DNA from: Bemisia tabaci
Lineage: Eukaryota > Arthropoda > Insecta > Hemiptera > Aleyrodidae
Reading direction: 5' to 3'
Length of the DNA: 64,000 nucleotides
NCBI RefSeq assembly: GCF_918797505.1
Contig: NC_092800.1
Location: 35,950,263-36,014,262, forward strand
Below, piece by piece: positions 1 through 12,519 of the stretch. The notes under the pieces were generated by a model. The model saw nothing but the letters and a program-made list of their open reading frames with translations, searched no databases and was not told the origin of the DNA. The translations under genes were made by a program, and so were the position numbers. Every line of letters begins with the position of its first letter. The stretch's first letter is position 1.

Positions 1-385
1 TTTATATAGGGAGAGTATAGACAACTCGATTTATGTAGCCTTTAGGGCCCAAAAGGGCGACAGCGTGAAAAATGAAAATCACTAGAAAAGTGCCGCTGCC
101 AACCTATGAATTTGAAAGATTAATCACTAGGGCCAATGGCGCATTGTGAACAAGCGTTTTTAAGGATTAAGACTTTGAAACTGAGAAAATGTATGCGAAA
201 TCAAAGTTTCATACGTGCTTTTATAATTTTTGATCAGTGTATCTACTCTTGGAGTTTAAATTAGTACCATTGGATAATTCGAGTTCATAGGATGGCTGCC
301 TTTTTCGGCCCCAAGAGCTGCATGGCCTGATCAAACCTGACCTCAAAATTGTCGAGTTGTCCTTTCTCCCTATAAAGGTACTCTA
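1..385. mobile_element. Family O inverted-repeat element, left tip cut by window edge
   Basis: The left end (tatagggagagtatagacaa) pairs with the right end (gagttgtcctttctccctat, then ggtactcta). The right half, with ggataattcgagttcatagg and ggctgcc, matches the copies at 14.6 and 44.6 kb. Comparison with the copy at 5961 suggests about ten bases of the left terminus lie outside the window. It is non-coding. Confidence 0.7.
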
Positions 386-897
386 GTATGGAAAAATCTC
401 GTAAAATCTCGGCTCCAGATTTTGTGCGACTAAATGGGATTCTCTATCGGTGTAATGAGGTTTGCCATGACACGGCGAAACCACCTGTGAAATCAATTAC
501 AGGTCGACTCGTCTCTGTTATCAATTAGAGTCGAGGGCAGTCTCTTGGCGGGCAGTCGGCGAGGGCACCGGCACCCCTTCACCCCCCCTTCTTGTACCCT
601 TCCCTGTAGTCCTCCCTGTACTACTGCCAAGAATTCGCAAGCACATAATGCTAGAAAATCTTGTACCCTTATTCATTCTATTTTTATCCGTATGTATTAG
701 ATAAGCCATTGAATTAGTCACAAAAATTGATGCACATTTTTCGACGTAAGAAGTACTACTCCAAGCCGTACCACTCTAACCGTTGAATATTCTTTGCGAG
801 AATAAAATTTTTAAAATGAGCCGGCGTGAAAAGTATTTCAAAGACAATAATTGGTCATGAAACATCAAAGCCTATAGTCCGTATAGTGATCGATATG
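386..897. other. Unassigned interval
   Basis: No gene or repeat recognised. A moderately GC-rich stretch at about 530-605 includes short C-runs. The 66-codon minus-strand frame here has no family features. Confidence 0.4.
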
Positions 898-972
898 TCA
901 GGCGCCAGGATACGACTATTCGTGCTCGATGGATGAGCGTGTTGCGTATACCACAATTGAAGGCGTTCCGTC
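898..972 (+). repeat. Family Q motif, diverged
   Basis: This is a 75-bp match to the arm of the foldback at 35244: a gcgccaggatacgactattcg block, a gtgttgcgtata block and a ttgaaggcgttcc end. Seven such blocks occur in the window in both orientations. Confidence 0.6.
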
Positions 973-1042
973 GTCGTGGGGAAACCTGATTAGGGAAGCG
1001 GATGTTGTAGTATTGGTAACCAGTGGAAAGGCGAGTGTTTAG

Positions 1043-1100
1043 TGCTTATTTTTTTTATCATCATCATCTTTTTCGTCTTCTACTTCTTCTCATCCTCTTC
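1043..1100. repeat. Pyrimidine-rich simple repeat
   Basis: A T-run followed by degenerate (TCA)n and (TTC)n. Low complexity. Confidence 0.7.
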
Positions 1101-1359
1101 CATTTTATTACGGCATAAGCCCGGTTTGTGAGCACTGTTACTATTCAGGCTTTTGAACGTATATCGCCACTTTCCGGCCAAAGTATCACAAGTGCTGTGA
1201 CGTTCAAAATTTTCGTCGCCATATTAAATTTTCAACAGAGAAATCGTTGGGTTAAATCTTTTTAAAATTTCGCTGCATTTTATCGGCAGCACAAAGAAAA
1301 TTCAGTGAAATTTTCGGACAGCTTCGTTGAAAAATTTCTCCGAAGAAAATGAAATGGCG

Positions 1360-1583
1360 CACAGTGGATCGAGTCAATGGAAGAGGTCGGACATTAAACT
1401 TTTAGCTAAAACTGCAAAATTTCGTTACATTTTAAATAATAAGGGGTACTTTAACAAGAAAATTTCACGGAGAAACCAATGGGACCACTTCTGGAACCTC
1501 AAAGTTTTGTATAAACGGAGTTATAAGCATTTAAAGTTGCCAAATTTTGTCCGAACTCTCCTTTTGACTCGATCCACTATGTG
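1360..1583. mobile_element. Family N MITE, copy 1
   Basis: Terminal inverted repeats of about 35 bp: cacagtggatcgagtcaatg at the left pairs with gactcgatccactatgtg at the right, each followed inward by a gtcggacat-type block. The interior is AT-rich with no coding potential. A second full copy lies at 25721 and a left end at 33395. Confidence 0.8.
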
Positions 1584-1834
1584 GTGGCGGAAATTTTGAA
1601 ACGTCGCATGGCGCCTGTGATACCTTGGCCAGAAGGTGACAATACAACGTTTTCTTCAAATCTTCGACGGATGAACAACAGAACTGCCAAATCGAGTACG
1701 TGCGTCTCAGACGGCTCCTTACGAGTGCGATTGAAAAGTGCCACGCGGGTGGCGTGGCTCGGGTGTGAAGGGGCACGAAGGGGCGAGAATAAATCTCCCA
1801 TAACACTCCAATCAATCATGATATGAGCACCGTG

Positions 1835-2240
1835 AGCCGGGAGCCGGGGACGAGGGGGGGGGGGGCGTTTAGTGACCCCCGCGAATGGATTTGACCTTGA
1901 CGCCGGTGCGCTTTTCGTACGTCCGGGGGGGGGGGGGGGTGTACGTGCGGCGCGGGGCGGGGGCGGCCCGGAGACGACAAGCACAATTGAAAGCGAAATT
2001 AGGCCCGACGGCGCGGCCGGCGGTCTACCGAGCGGCTTATTATGGGGGCCGTATCGTCGACCTTTACCCCTCTTTCACCCTCCTCGCTGAGCTAGCCGCG
2101 TTATTTTCATCCACTCATCGCGGTCTCGTAGTAGCTTATCGTTACCGCGTTTGCGGATTAGTGTTGACGTCACCATATTGCCGTGATAAGGAAAAACGGA
2201 ATAGACCGTATTCGATATTGGCTCGATGTATCGAATGACT
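1835..2240. other. GC-rich island with two long G-runs
   Basis: G-runs at about 1854-1866 and 1925-1940 lie in a segment clearly richer in G+C than its surroundings. It matches no repeat family in the window. Open frames here (72-135 codons) are low-complexity Pro/Gly/Arg translations of G/C-runs and are not credible genes. It could be a regulatory island, but there is no direct evidence. Confidence 0.4.
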
Positions 2241-2635
2241 CAAATCAATAGAACAAAATCTCAAACAAGAATAATAGGTTTTAAGCCAGAAAAGCTAAAA
2301 ATGAGAAAATTCATAACAATTTCACTATGCTGTAGCATACTGCACAATTTTTCTAACACTTTATCGGCACTATGAACACTTTTTTTGTATACAAACCAAC
2401 ACTACAACACTCTAACAATTTCACTTCTCATTGCCATTTGGTACTAAAAAAGTGGAAGATCTATTATAGAAAAGACCCGTTCCTTCAGATTTCTGAATAG
2501 ACTTTTGAGGCTATGTTTATGTTTTGAACCAATCGATATCGATACAATCTCACCCGTTTGATTTGTCGCATACGATCTATATGATGCTGAACGCCGTCCA
2601 ATGGTGATGCATTGTTTCTCCGTGACGTAACACTG
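2241..2635. other. Unassigned AT-rich interval
   Basis: No gene, hairpin or dispersed repeat recognised. Confidence 0.35.
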
Positions 2636-2823
2636 AGAGGCCGTTCATAAAAAAAAAAAAAAAAACGTAACGCTCAGGTGGAAGAAGGGGTCTCAAAAAT
2701 ATCGTGACTCCATTTTGTTACAACGTGTTGAAGGACAGGGACACCACAAACGATTTACGAGTAGGAGGATGGGGATAAAAAATCCGAAATGTAGTCTTAC
2801 GTATCTGGTGAGCGGCCCCCAAT
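2636..2823. mobile_element. GGCCGTTCAT-type arthropod repeat
   Basis: Begins gaggccgttcata and ends gagcggcccccaa, with aaaacgtaacgctcaggtgg inside and an 18-base A-run at about 2650. Elements with a GGGGCCGTTCATAAATTACGTAACGC-like end are widespread in arthropod genomes (recalled, not searched). A second one, interrupted by a family J insertion, lies at 23881. Confidence 0.55.
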
Positions 2824-3172
2824 AGCTTATAGCGATCAAGGCCAGCTCGGTCTTCCTACGAAAGGAAGTAAAAACGACCGAGCTCTCGAAATATACTTGC
2901 CTTCAAAACTCGACCACTCTAATTAAAACGACGGACTAAAGCCCTCATTAATGTACTTTCCGAAGAGGTCATTAACGATTCCATGATGTCATCCTGGCTT
3001 TTCCAATACGATTTCTAATTGACTTCATAACTTGACATTCATTTTAAAAAAAGGAGCTGAAACTGCATGCTACGAATCCAGTTCTGAGAGATTAAAAACA
3101 AAGCACGACTCTTGAAGCTCGGCCGATGTTGGTTTAAAAGCAGCCTGCGTAAAACCAACGAGGAAATCAAAA
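2824..3172. other. Unassigned interval
   Basis: No supported feature. A cgacc/gag-rich patch at 2870-2915 forms no clear hairpin. Confidence 0.35.
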
Positions 3173-3425
3173 CTGCCGTGCTAAGAAAGAACGCCGTATG
3201 AACATTCGAGAGTTGCCAAGTTTCCCCGGGTAAAACATGTATTTTTGAAGAAAGTTTTTCATATTTTCCCTTGAAATTTTCAGATATTTTAGATTTAATT
3301 GTGAACAAAATTATCTGAAAAATGAGAAGAAAAATATTCAGAATTTTCCCAGTGAATTCGTTTTTTATAAAATGAGATATGGCAACGCCTGAATGCTCAT
3401 ACGGCGTTTTTCCTTAGCACGGCAG
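3173..3425. mobile_element. Family C MITE, copy 1 (complete)
   Basis: Left end ctgccgtgctaagaaagaac, right end gtttttccttagcacggcag, so the terminal inverted repeats run about 28 bp through a shared gccgtatga block. The interior is A/T-rich with gaaaatattca-type repeats. Short A-runs flank both sides. Four other full copies and many fragments occur in the window. Confidence 0.85.
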
Positions 3426-4509
3426 AAAAGTTCTCTGGCGGTAAGGGCCTCAGCATCCGAGGGCTCTCGAGTTGTAAAATGATAGAGTTGAAACGCTTCA
3501 AATATTCTCAGTTTGAAACTTGATATCGTGCCGTCCGGTAAACATTCCTGTGTAAGTTAAATATTGTTGAGATCAAAGCGGGAAACTTCTGGGAGGACGA
3601 CGAACCATTCATAATACTTTTTAGTCTTAGGTTTCCGGCAAACGAAGCGCATTTTACGGCACACTTTTCGCATCAACGTTTGCCTCTTCGTTCCCTCGTC
3701 AATGTTTCCTTCGAAAAATGAAATTAAAACTTTGGAGACCCATCGGAAAAAGGAATTAACGTCTTATCGTGCATATTTTGCTTTCATGAGTTTTTTAAAG
3801 CCGCATTCTTTTTTCTTTTACAAATACAGGCAAAATTTTAAGAATATAATTTTTCCTCAAAGAGATTTGGACAAGAAATTCAGTTTTTGACTGGGCACTC
3901 TTTCTCCATATATAATTTGGATGGATTTAAAGAAAATCAGCTCAAGCATTACAGCTGCTGCTCAATTTTCTCTGATGTTTATAATTTTTTAAATTGGAAA
4001 TTTCGCAACATTAATATTTGAAATTTTGAGACTAAATTTTTCATATTGTATGAAAACTTCGCAGAGAGTTTCAAGACGTTAAGTCGTTTAATTTTCTGTT
4101 GAAAATCAAACATAAGAAAGTATTGAACGACGCGAAATGTAGTTTTTCTACGTAGTTCCAGTTAGATTCTTTCATTTTTGAAAATAAGTCACGAGTGGTT
4201 CAGCAAATTTTTGTGCCCAAAAAAGACATAAAAATGCGATGAAATTTGACAGTATTAATTTATGACTTAAAATTTCGTTTTCTGAACCACGAACTTCAAA
4301 CGGCCATGATAGCTTGGATCAAACGTGTTTTTTTGTGCCGAAATTCTCATGTGATCTGTGAGTGTGTGATGTGTGTCTCATGTGAAATGTTCCTCTGTGT
4401 GATTGCACCCAAACTAAAATATCACTTTTCCGGCCATAATACCCTTTTTCCCGTGGATGGTAATTACAGAGGTGTTAATGGCCATGGTTCCTAAGGCATC
4501 ATTTTAAAA
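3426..4509. other. Unassigned AT-rich interval
   Basis: No gene or repeat family recognised. The frames at 3702-3890 (62 codons) and 4246-4494 (82 codons) have no recognisable domain or splice context and are probably chance. Confidence 0.35.
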
Positions 4510-4802
4510 TAAACGCAAATTACTACTACTATCGCTACTGCTACTACTTCTACCTCAACGTCTTCTACTACCACTACTAATACTACTACTATACAACTAC
4601 TACTACCACCACTACTACTACTTCTACCACTACTACTACTCTACCACTACTACTACTCTACCACTACTACTACTCTACCACCACTACTACCACTACCACT
4701 ACTACCACTACTACTACTACTACCACCACTACCACTACTATTACTACAACCGCTACTACTAATACCACCACTACTAATATCACCATACTACTCCTACCAC
4801 TA
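4510..4802. repeat. (TAC)n / (ACC)n trinucleotide microsatellite
   Basis: About 290 bp of interrupted TAC, TACCAC and ACTACT triplets. Interspersed tctacc blocks recur, suggesting expansion of a compound motif. Confidence 0.95.
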
Positions 4803-5200
4803 CTGCACATTTATAAGAATCAGTAACCGTAGAATTGGTTTGCTCAACGCTCTTCATAAAACAGGAATTATGAGGGACAGTATCACGGAGCAAACTTAAC
4901 GTCAATATTCATTCAGCGCAGTGTATTAGAAAACAGACCGCAAAGATTCCGAACACGTCGAGGGTGCATTAAACGGCCGTTTAAGTGGCGATAAAAATCA
5001 AGATTGAAGTGATAAAATAAAATGCGAAATAAGCGGAAGGCTATAATAATAAAATGAATGGGAAACAATAATGGAAACAATCACTGAACCGGCGAGTGGG
5101 AAGAGGAGAAGAGACGGGGGGACGGTGAAGGAAGGATTGACCTAGTAACCCTCCCGCGTTTCTCTTGAGATCCTGTCACCGGACGACCGGAGCGCCTTAA
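4803..5200. other. Unassigned interval
   Basis: No supported feature. Confidence 0.35.
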
Positions 5201-5275
5201 GTTCGTTGAATATGCAACATGGATAGCAACCAAGCAGGAATAGTTGCATCCGAGCGTTATGACAATACCGGTCCG
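5200..5275 (-). repeat. Family Q motif, diverged, reverse orientation
   Basis: Contains gttgaatatgcaacatggat and gaatagttgcatccgagcgt, the reverse complement of the Q block. A C-run of 13-14 bases lies downstream at about 5385. Confidence 0.5.
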
Positions 5276-5690
5276 CCTTGCTGCCATCTCAATGAGACAC
5301 CCTAATCCGTGGCAGAAAATTCGCCATTTCTGTGATTTTAATTTCCTCGACTTGTGGGTCATTTTGCTTATTCTCCTTAACCAACCCCCCCCCCCCCCGA
5401 TTTTCTTCATATTGTTGGGTTTTTTCTTCATGTGGCAACTCAGTAGACTTTAGCGGTCTGACAACCGGAAAGTTTGAATTATTGAAAGGAATTTACATCC
5501 CTAACTTGTGAAATGAATTTGAGTATTGTTGATGAGCTGCGTCCTATGCGAATTCGCTGAGGTTAACTGTGTTCCTCAATTTTCGAGAGTAACTTACTAG
5601 AGAAGCCACGGATACTGTTTTAGCTGCATCCGTGATTTCATCTAAATTATTTGAAGGAAACTCGATTTCAAATATTTGAGAGATACGCGG

Positions 5691-5934
5691 CCGTGCTAAG
5701 GAAGAACGCCGTATGCATTCGAGAGTAGCCAAATTTCCCTTGATAAAACATGTATTTTTGACGACATTCATGCAAATTTTTCTTTTAAATTTTCAGATTT
5801 TATTTATTAAATTGCGTATAAAATAGTCTGAAAATTTTGGAAAAAAACATTCACAATTTTCACAGTAAATTCGGTTTGCATCGAAGAAAACTTGGCAACG
5901 TCTGAAGGCTCATACGGCGTTCTTCCTTAGCATG
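5691..5934. mobile_element. Family C MITE, copy 2
   Basis: Begins ccgtgctaaggaagaacgcc and ends ggcgttcttccttagcatg. The inner arms share the ttggcaac / gtagccaaatt block typical of the family. Confidence 0.85.
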
Positions 5935-5952
5935 CATGTACAGCTCTCTACT

Positions 5953-6376
5953 CTGTCAAGTAGAGTACCTATATTGAGAGAGTATGGCCACTGGTGTTAC
6001 CACCTCTGATTGGCTCAGCCATCTTAGGCTGAATGGAGCCCCTAGGACCCAAAAATGGCGGACGCCATAAATTAATGTAATTCAAAATGACTCAAAATGT
6101 AGTTTTCTTTGCTTATCGTAACGAAAAATTTACTCAAATGCACTATTGCGACTTCTTTACATATTTTTAAGGCTAATCGTGTGCAATTTTTGAGAAAAAT
6201 TATCTTGGATGTGGTGAGGTTGGCAGCACGTGCGGTTGGTGATAACCGTCAAAAGTTGGCAATGACCCCCCTCCCATCCACAAAAACCAAAACAAAGCAC
6301 CGCTATTTTTGGGCCCTAAGCCTCTGCATGGGGTCCAGTGGCCATACTCTCTCATTATAGGTACTCTACTGTCAAG
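5953..6376. mobile_element. Family O element with perfect 8-bp target duplication
   Basis: The element occupies 5961-6368. Left terminus tagagtacctata and right terminus tataggtactcta are inverted repeats, extending inward through gagagagtatggccactgg / ccagtggccatactctctc. It is bounded by ctgtcaag at 5953-5960 and again at 6369-6376. An 8-bp duplication fits hAT-type integration. Length is about 408 bp and non-coding. Confidence 0.88.
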
Positions 6377-7221
6377 GAAGTGTATTGATCTATTCTCAGA
6401 CGATGTGGCAACGCTGTTAGGTACTTATCACTGGAGCAATCGCGGCATTATGACGCGGCGCTGGGACACCGCTGCACCGGAGGCGGAGGAGAGAAAGCCC
6501 CCCCCCCCCCCCGGAGGGAGAGGGGGGGGGAAGCGCAGCTGTCAGAACTTTTTAAAGCCAAAGGAAGACAGGAGTCCAAATCTTTTGAAGTCGCCTCTTT
6601 TCCGAACGTCAAAAATAAATGAAAAAAAAGAAGAAGAGAAAAAAAAAAGTTAAGGAGGAAATGACATTTTGCTCGCGAGACTCGAATCCAGAATCACGGA
6701 CTTAGGAGAGAAATTTCCTCGTCTAAAAAATCCAGACCAAGGTGCGCTCGAGTTAGCGTTGATGAGAAAGGAGAAGGGAAAAACACATCCGAGTAAACCG
6801 GGGAGGGTTGCCGCTTCGTCGGGATTTTCCGTTGCGTCGCGATGAGAGGTGCAGAAAACTTTGCCGTTTTCGAATACTTTCGCCGACGAAAGAACGTTTC
6901 TGCGTATCAACACCGCAAAATATCTGCTTAAAATTTTTACTTTTACTAAAAAAAAACTATGGACGTTTTTGCCTGAAAATGTCACTACTATAACTTCCAC
7001 GGGCAAAAATCAGTCAAATTTTAGATAGATATTGGTTGGTCCTATTTGAAGTCTAAAAAAATAATTTTTTGCGCTCTTTTTGCAACCTTCAAAGGAAGTT
7101 AGAATTCTTCGTCTGGTGACTTATATCTGAGGAGTATTGACATGTTTTTGCCGGAGAACTGCCAGCCATTGCAGAAAAATAGTTTTTACGCAAGTTACAT
7201 ATTTTTTATAAAAAATTGTTT
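6377..7221. other. Unassigned interval with C- and G-runs
   Basis: A C-run and G-runs at about 6499-6530 are followed by A-rich sequence to 6655. No gene or dispersed repeat recognised. The 114- and 118-codon frames here are artefacts of low-complexity sequence. Confidence 0.4.
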
Positions 7222-7343
7222 GGACATTTTTCTGTCAAATAAAACTATGAACATTAGGGCATGAGCCCTGAGACCCATAAGAATATATGCATAACAAGGC
7301 TCACGTCATAATGCACATAGTTCTATCTGGCAGAAATACGTCC
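7222..7343. mobile_element. Family J hairpin, copy 1
   Basis: Left arm ggacatttttctgtcaaata, right arm tctggcagaaatacgtcc, with actatg/catagt blocks inside. Further copies lie at 23898, 38508 and 45068, with a half-copy at 20699. Confidence 0.75.
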
Positions 7344-8106
7344 ATTTGTTTGACTCGCTGTTGTTAAAAATTGGTGCATTTGGTTTAGTTCAGATACGAC
7401 GCATCTCTGAACGTTTCAATGACTCATATTTCTAAAGGAAAAAAAAAATGGTACCACTGTCTGTAACTCTGTCTATGAAAGCTCTGCTTAACGCACCAAA
7501 AGTAGTTTACATAGTAAAAGGGATCGTTTCCATAATCACTTTATTTTTTGGATTTTTTCTCATAGAGTTAGATTGCTTGTAAACTGAAGGATAGTTCTAA
7601 GCGAAATTTCATCAACGTTCTCTCATAGTTATAAATTTTAGACGTTGAAAATCAAAACGTTCATATCTTATCCAGAACTTGATTGCCGTCTCCTTAAAAG
7701 CTCCATTGAGGCCCTGATAAAACCCTGCATTAAGAGCCTGATAAAACTAGCAGACCAATCAGAAGAAGAGCACATTTCTGTGCTGAACGTTATGAGATAA
7801 CAATTCTCTACTCGCAACTATCTCACATCTTTGAAGTACGCTCTAAAGTACTCTTTAGGGAGGAAAGATAGTTTCTCACCCCATTTGTCAACCCGGTAAC
7901 CGCTTTTCTCGGGTTGGTTGCTGCGCGCTGAATGAGTTTGTAATGCTTACCCTAGTTTTCTTGCACCCAGAGTCGGTGCCCTACCTGACTATATTTAGAA
8001 ACTTGCCGAGATTACATTTACAACAAATCGTCGACGGTGGTAGGAGACGCCACACTGATGCGATTTAGCTTGTTTTATTTGTTTAAAAAAATGAGCTACG
8101 CTGCTG
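7344..8106. other. Unassigned interval
   Basis: No supported feature. Confidence 0.35.
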
Positions 8107-8240
8107 TTCCGAGGAAAAACGCCGCACGAACATTAGCCTGCTGTCATATTTTTTTCCGATCGAATAATCATTTTCCAGAGGAATTATGAATTTTTTTCTT
8201 TTCTCAAGTTTTAGGGTACGCTAGATCGAGAGATGAGTAA
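8107..8240 (+). repeat. Family C fragment (left half)
   Basis: Starts gttccgaggaaaaacgccgc and continues into diverged family-C interior. The right terminus is absent. Confidence 0.5.
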
Positions 8241-9758
8241 AATTCTATAAGAATTTAAAAAGGGATGCTTAAATTTTCAAAAAAAAAATCTCATTATATC
8301 GAGTAAAATTGAAGAAACAGTTAAATCTACCCAGAATTATTTCCTAATAGGCAAGTCAGTGCACCATATCTAGTCACATCCAATTTTCCCATTGATATTT
8401 CCTAATTTAAAATAATTATATCAAGTGCTAATTATTCACAGTGTTGCATTTTATCAACCTGGAATTTCTCGCGGGAAATTACGTACAACAGTAGGGGAAT
8501 CTAGATGGGAAAAATCTCGTAAACAGATTAAAGAAGATATTATTATGAATTTTGGTAATCTATTCAACCCCACCCCTTTTATACCTGCAAATTATTGTTG
8601 ATTATTGAGTTTATCAACCTGGAATAATATCAATACTTTGCACGTGGTGTGTAATCGAAAATAGTGTTCGAACGAAGCGCAGCTCACATGAATTACAAAA
8701 AGTAATTTTTCGATTAGGCCTGAAGAAATGTTCCTTACAGCGGTGAAGCTCTTCTCCTCGAATTCGCGATTTAGTGTTCTCTAAATTTTGATCTGCTCTT
8801 CAAAGCACGATATTTAAAAATTTCGGATGCTTCTTGCACCGAATAGTACCAAATGAGTCCCTTGCAGCTGCGGTGTGGTTATCTTTTTTCCTAAGTACCT
8901 TGAGGTTCATTTTCCCTGATTTAATCATATATTTTTTCTGCATTGAAAATGCTGATTAAAAAAAGCAAAGAAGATGAGGGGACATCTTTGGGCATAAAAC
9001 AAAGATAATAAACCTTTCGGTGTAGTTTTCCTCCCTGAAAAGATGTGCGAGAGCGTCATCAATATACCTGTAACAAAACAAAAAAACCGCATATTAGTTT
9101 GGCCATTGGTTAATACATCCCGCTTTGCAAAAGGGTTTATGAACAAATTTTGGAGCTCAAATCTAGTGCCAAAAAACATTATTAACACAGAAAATTCTAT
9201 CGATTTAAAGTCGTACTTGGACCACAAAAATCGATTCCAAAATTGAAGCGCATTAACTTACAGGCACCCCTATAAGGTTTATGCATCCGACGATGGTAAA
9301 GCGGCCGAAAAGTACCTATACACATAGCATAATATGATCTCTGTGATTTAAGGCGTGTGACCAAAGAAGAATATAGGTAATATGGCCACTGCTTTTGTAT
9401 CAGTGCTCCTTCATTCTCAACTTATCAACTCCGGCTCTGAAAGTTGGAAAAAACCATCGCAGCAATGTGATGAACGGTGCAACTTTAGTTTCAACGCGAG
9501 AAAGGGGTTCAAAGATGAAGTGAGGGGGTTGCATGGAAGAGTGAGGGGTTAAGAGGAGGGAAGATCGATTAATTAGTCGGGCGTGAAGCAGGAAATCGAA
9601 GTAGCTCTGTCAAGGAACCTGTAAAGAACGCCAAATCCAGCGCTGGTATAAATTGATGCCAGATTATTATTGGTAATTATGCTAAAAATTGCTGAATCAA
9701 GCGGGTTTTGCTTTTATTGGATTTAGTTTCAAATCTTAGCGACGGCGAAACTCCCAAT
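8241..9758. other. Unassigned interval
   Basis: Only a short direct repeat is visible: tttatcaacctggaat near 8451 and again near 8610. The 100- and 67-codon frames at 8925-9246 overlap on opposite strands and show no family features. Confidence 0.35.
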
Positions 9759-9922
9759 CGGTGGCGAGGCATGGATGATCGATTATCGATATTTCCCCAT
9801 TTGAATCCGTGGTAAAGAATCGATTTTTAAGGTGTTCGTTGCGAACACCCTGTTTATCGATCCTTTTCCATCGGTTTAAATGACAGACCAATCGATATAT
9901 CGCAAAGCACGCCACGTCACTG
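9759..9922. mobile_element. Family D hAT-like MITE, copy 1
   Basis: Begins cggtggcgaggcat and ends gcacgccacgtcactg. The central near-palindrome gtgttcgttgcgaacacc and atcgat-rich arms match the copies at 21.5, 22.1, 30.6 and 48.7 kb. The flanking 8-mers (ctcccaat / cccctaac) agree at only five positions, so this copy is older or eroded. Confidence 0.8.
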
Positions 9923-10718
9923 CCCCTAACCACGTATCTCAGATTATGCTGTGCAGACTTCCTGTCATACATTAGTTTTTAAATAATGAACTGCTCAATG
10001 TTAATTCCTAAGACTTCTTTAATTTTTCTTCTTGGTGAGAGGCAAATTTTGGAAAAACTTCAAGGAATGGTGTCCATTTGTTCTTCATTCAAAGAATCAA
10101 TTAGGAGCGGAACTTTTTAGACACCGCAAACGAGATACGTATATACAGTTTGGAAGTTTCAATATTGATAGGTTTCATCTGTGTGGCTCATGAGAATCCA
10201 TGAAACTGGATGAGATATTCGAAGTGCTTGTAATAATATTTTATTTTAATGGTCGTTCCTTATGTATCGGCGAAAGGACCCATTAAAAGTTTCTGTGCTT
10301 GCAGCATCAACAGACTTGCACTGTAAATTATTCATAATGTTCACGTCGATGCACGCGAATGTATGTTCTTAGTTCCATGAATCATTTACACTGCATTGCG
10401 CAAAAAAAACTACTGTTTCTAACTTATCTTGCAAACGTGGCAACAACGCGTGTATAGTTAGTTTCTCATACGGACATGTGCTTTCATGAAAGTGTCGGAT
10501 GTATAGCTTGTAACGTACTAAAGTTATATATTCAAGTATATGACTTCAGTACAAGCATGCAATCGCAGTGTAGTAACTACACGTTTTAACGGGACTATTT
10601 TCATTTGCTTCACCAACAATTTTATCTTCAAAACTCGATTATAACACAAACAAATCAACTAAACACAGAGTAATTCTTCTTCTGTAATTCTACTGTAATT
10701 CCAAATAACCACGCTCCA
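9923..10718. other. Unassigned AT-rich interval
   Basis: No supported feature. Confidence 0.35.
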
Positions 10719-11380
10719 GCATAGTAAAAGTATAAATTATAAAAAAATAAATTGAAGCCGTGCCTTGAAAATCACTAAATTTGACACGGAGCCATCTTAA
10801 TATTTACAAAACAAACTTTATATTTTCCTTTGATACATATTTTTCTTTTCGTCAATTTAAATGAGAATAATCCATGCCAAGTGTGCAAACATTTGAAAAT
10901 GATGAGTTGAAAAACTCTGACTCAACGAGTTTAAATACTAGAGCCTAACACAGAGCGGAGAAGCGTGCTGTCAGCGCATAACGCGCACTGGCGCCTACAA
11001 ACCTAAGGGGATACTTCACGCATTGCGCAATGCGTGAAGTATCCCAGTTAGGTTTGAAGGCGCCAATGCGCGTGTCGCGCTGGTCGTCCTCGCCCACCGT
11101 GCCGCGGCGTGCCTCGGCGCTACAAGCAACTATTTCGCAGCAGAGGTATTGCACAGCATCATACGAAATTGAAGGCGCTCCAACGGATCAAGAATGACAG
11201 GTATCTTTTAAGAGTACGGAACTTTCCTTGCCAAATAAATCAAGATACTATGATAGATACTGTAATAGAGCAGTAGTTCAAAAACGCACTATGTCCTAAC
11301 ATCCGTATTTAATAACATTCAGCATACTTTTTGAATTCCATTGGAGAAAAAAGTGACTCGATCTAGGCAGAAACATTCTT
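10719..11380. mobile_element. Family E element, copy 1 (about 660 bp)
   Basis: An AT-rich left part (agcatagtaaaagtataaat ... gcaaacatttgaaaatga) leads to a GC-rich core with a large palindrome, then an AT-rich right part ending near ggcagaaacattctt. The minus strand has a 69-codon frame through the palindrome whose QRDTRIGA and RIAQCVKYPLRFVGA segments recur in the other copies. I do not recognise a protein family, and a palindrome reads much the same on both strands, so coding is doubtful. Confidence 0.75.
10989..11065. repeat. Large palindrome of family E core
   Basis: Near-perfect palindrome of about 77 bp centred at 11026/11027 on cattgcgcaatg. Arms run tggcgcctacaaacct ... to ... ttgaaggcgcca with only a few mismatches. 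Confidence 0.9.
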
Positions 11381-12519
11381 AGCTTTTTGCCTGTCTCAAA
11401 ATTCTCAAAATACGGACGTTTATGAATGCACGAGTAGGTACCCTACTCGCATCGTTGATTGCGGAGACCAAGCGAGCATCTATTATAAATTGCCTTCAAA
11501 AGGTCAATTGTATGGATTTTGATAAGTTCTTTTTTCACTTTTTCTTTCACCTTTAGTTAATCTTATTTGACATAATCACAAATGTATATAAACGTCCCGT
11601 TTGCTCCCAAAATATAATGCACACATTTAAAACAAAATCGACGCTTTAAAGGCGATTTGAAGGGCGAAATTTTTGGAGGTGTTCTTTTGTTTAGCTAAAT
11701 AATTCAGGGTTAATTTTCATTTAAGTGAGATATAATACCTTCATTTTTCTTCCGTTTTCTGCCCATTGTGCTTGACTCAATGACAAATCGACTGTGCAAG
11801 TCGGCAATCACGTAACTCGTTTGCGGTGTCTGAAAATCTCCGCCTTTGTATTATTTTTTTAAGATAGAACAAATTGACATAATTACTTGAAGTTTATGCA
11901 AAATTTTCTTCGCACAGAGAAGAAAAATCATGGCAGTTTTAAAGAATTGCCGTCGAGTAGTTTTCCGTTTAAAAAATAAAGTATGACAGGACGTCTGCGA
12001 CGTCGCAAATCGAGTTATGTGATTGCCGACTTACACCGTCGAAATGCAGATACATCCTGGTTGATAAATTCCAACCAATCGGATCCAAACGAACACAACC
12101 ATGAAAAATACTGCTCAACCCGAACGGAGTCTTCTCTTTTTCACCAATATTTGATGGAGTATTTCATTCAGTACGAGAACAGGCAATACTGAGGGGGAGT
12201 TTCGACTCAGAAGTCACTGCCAAGCGTCCCTCCAGAGAGCGTGAAAAACAGCCTCGACCAGTAGTCTCTTAAGTGCCGAGTAAGACAGCCGCTATTAATG
12301 CCCATAAGAAATACCAGAGGGCGTCCAGCGCTGCGATAAATCATACGCAGAGCAAGGAATACACGACAGAACAGGAATTCTAGCCAAAAAGATGTCTGCT
12401 CCTTGTAGTCGTCCGATGATAATATATCACCAGTTTTCGTGGATGATTGGGCATTATATTTCGGCTATTGACGATCGGAAGTTCTTCTTTTTGATACAAA
12501 TCTCAAGGACCCAAAGAAT
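11381..12519. other. Unassigned interval
   Basis: No gene or dispersed repeat recognised. The 69-codon frame at 11983-12192 (MTGRLRRRKSSYV...) has a plausible composition but no family I know and no splice context. Confidence 0.35.

Noticed and set aside
1577..2238. Overlapping 81-135-codon frames on both strands
   Set aside because: They translate G/C-runs into Pro/Gly/Arg repeats, overlap each other in opposite frames and have no recognisable domain.
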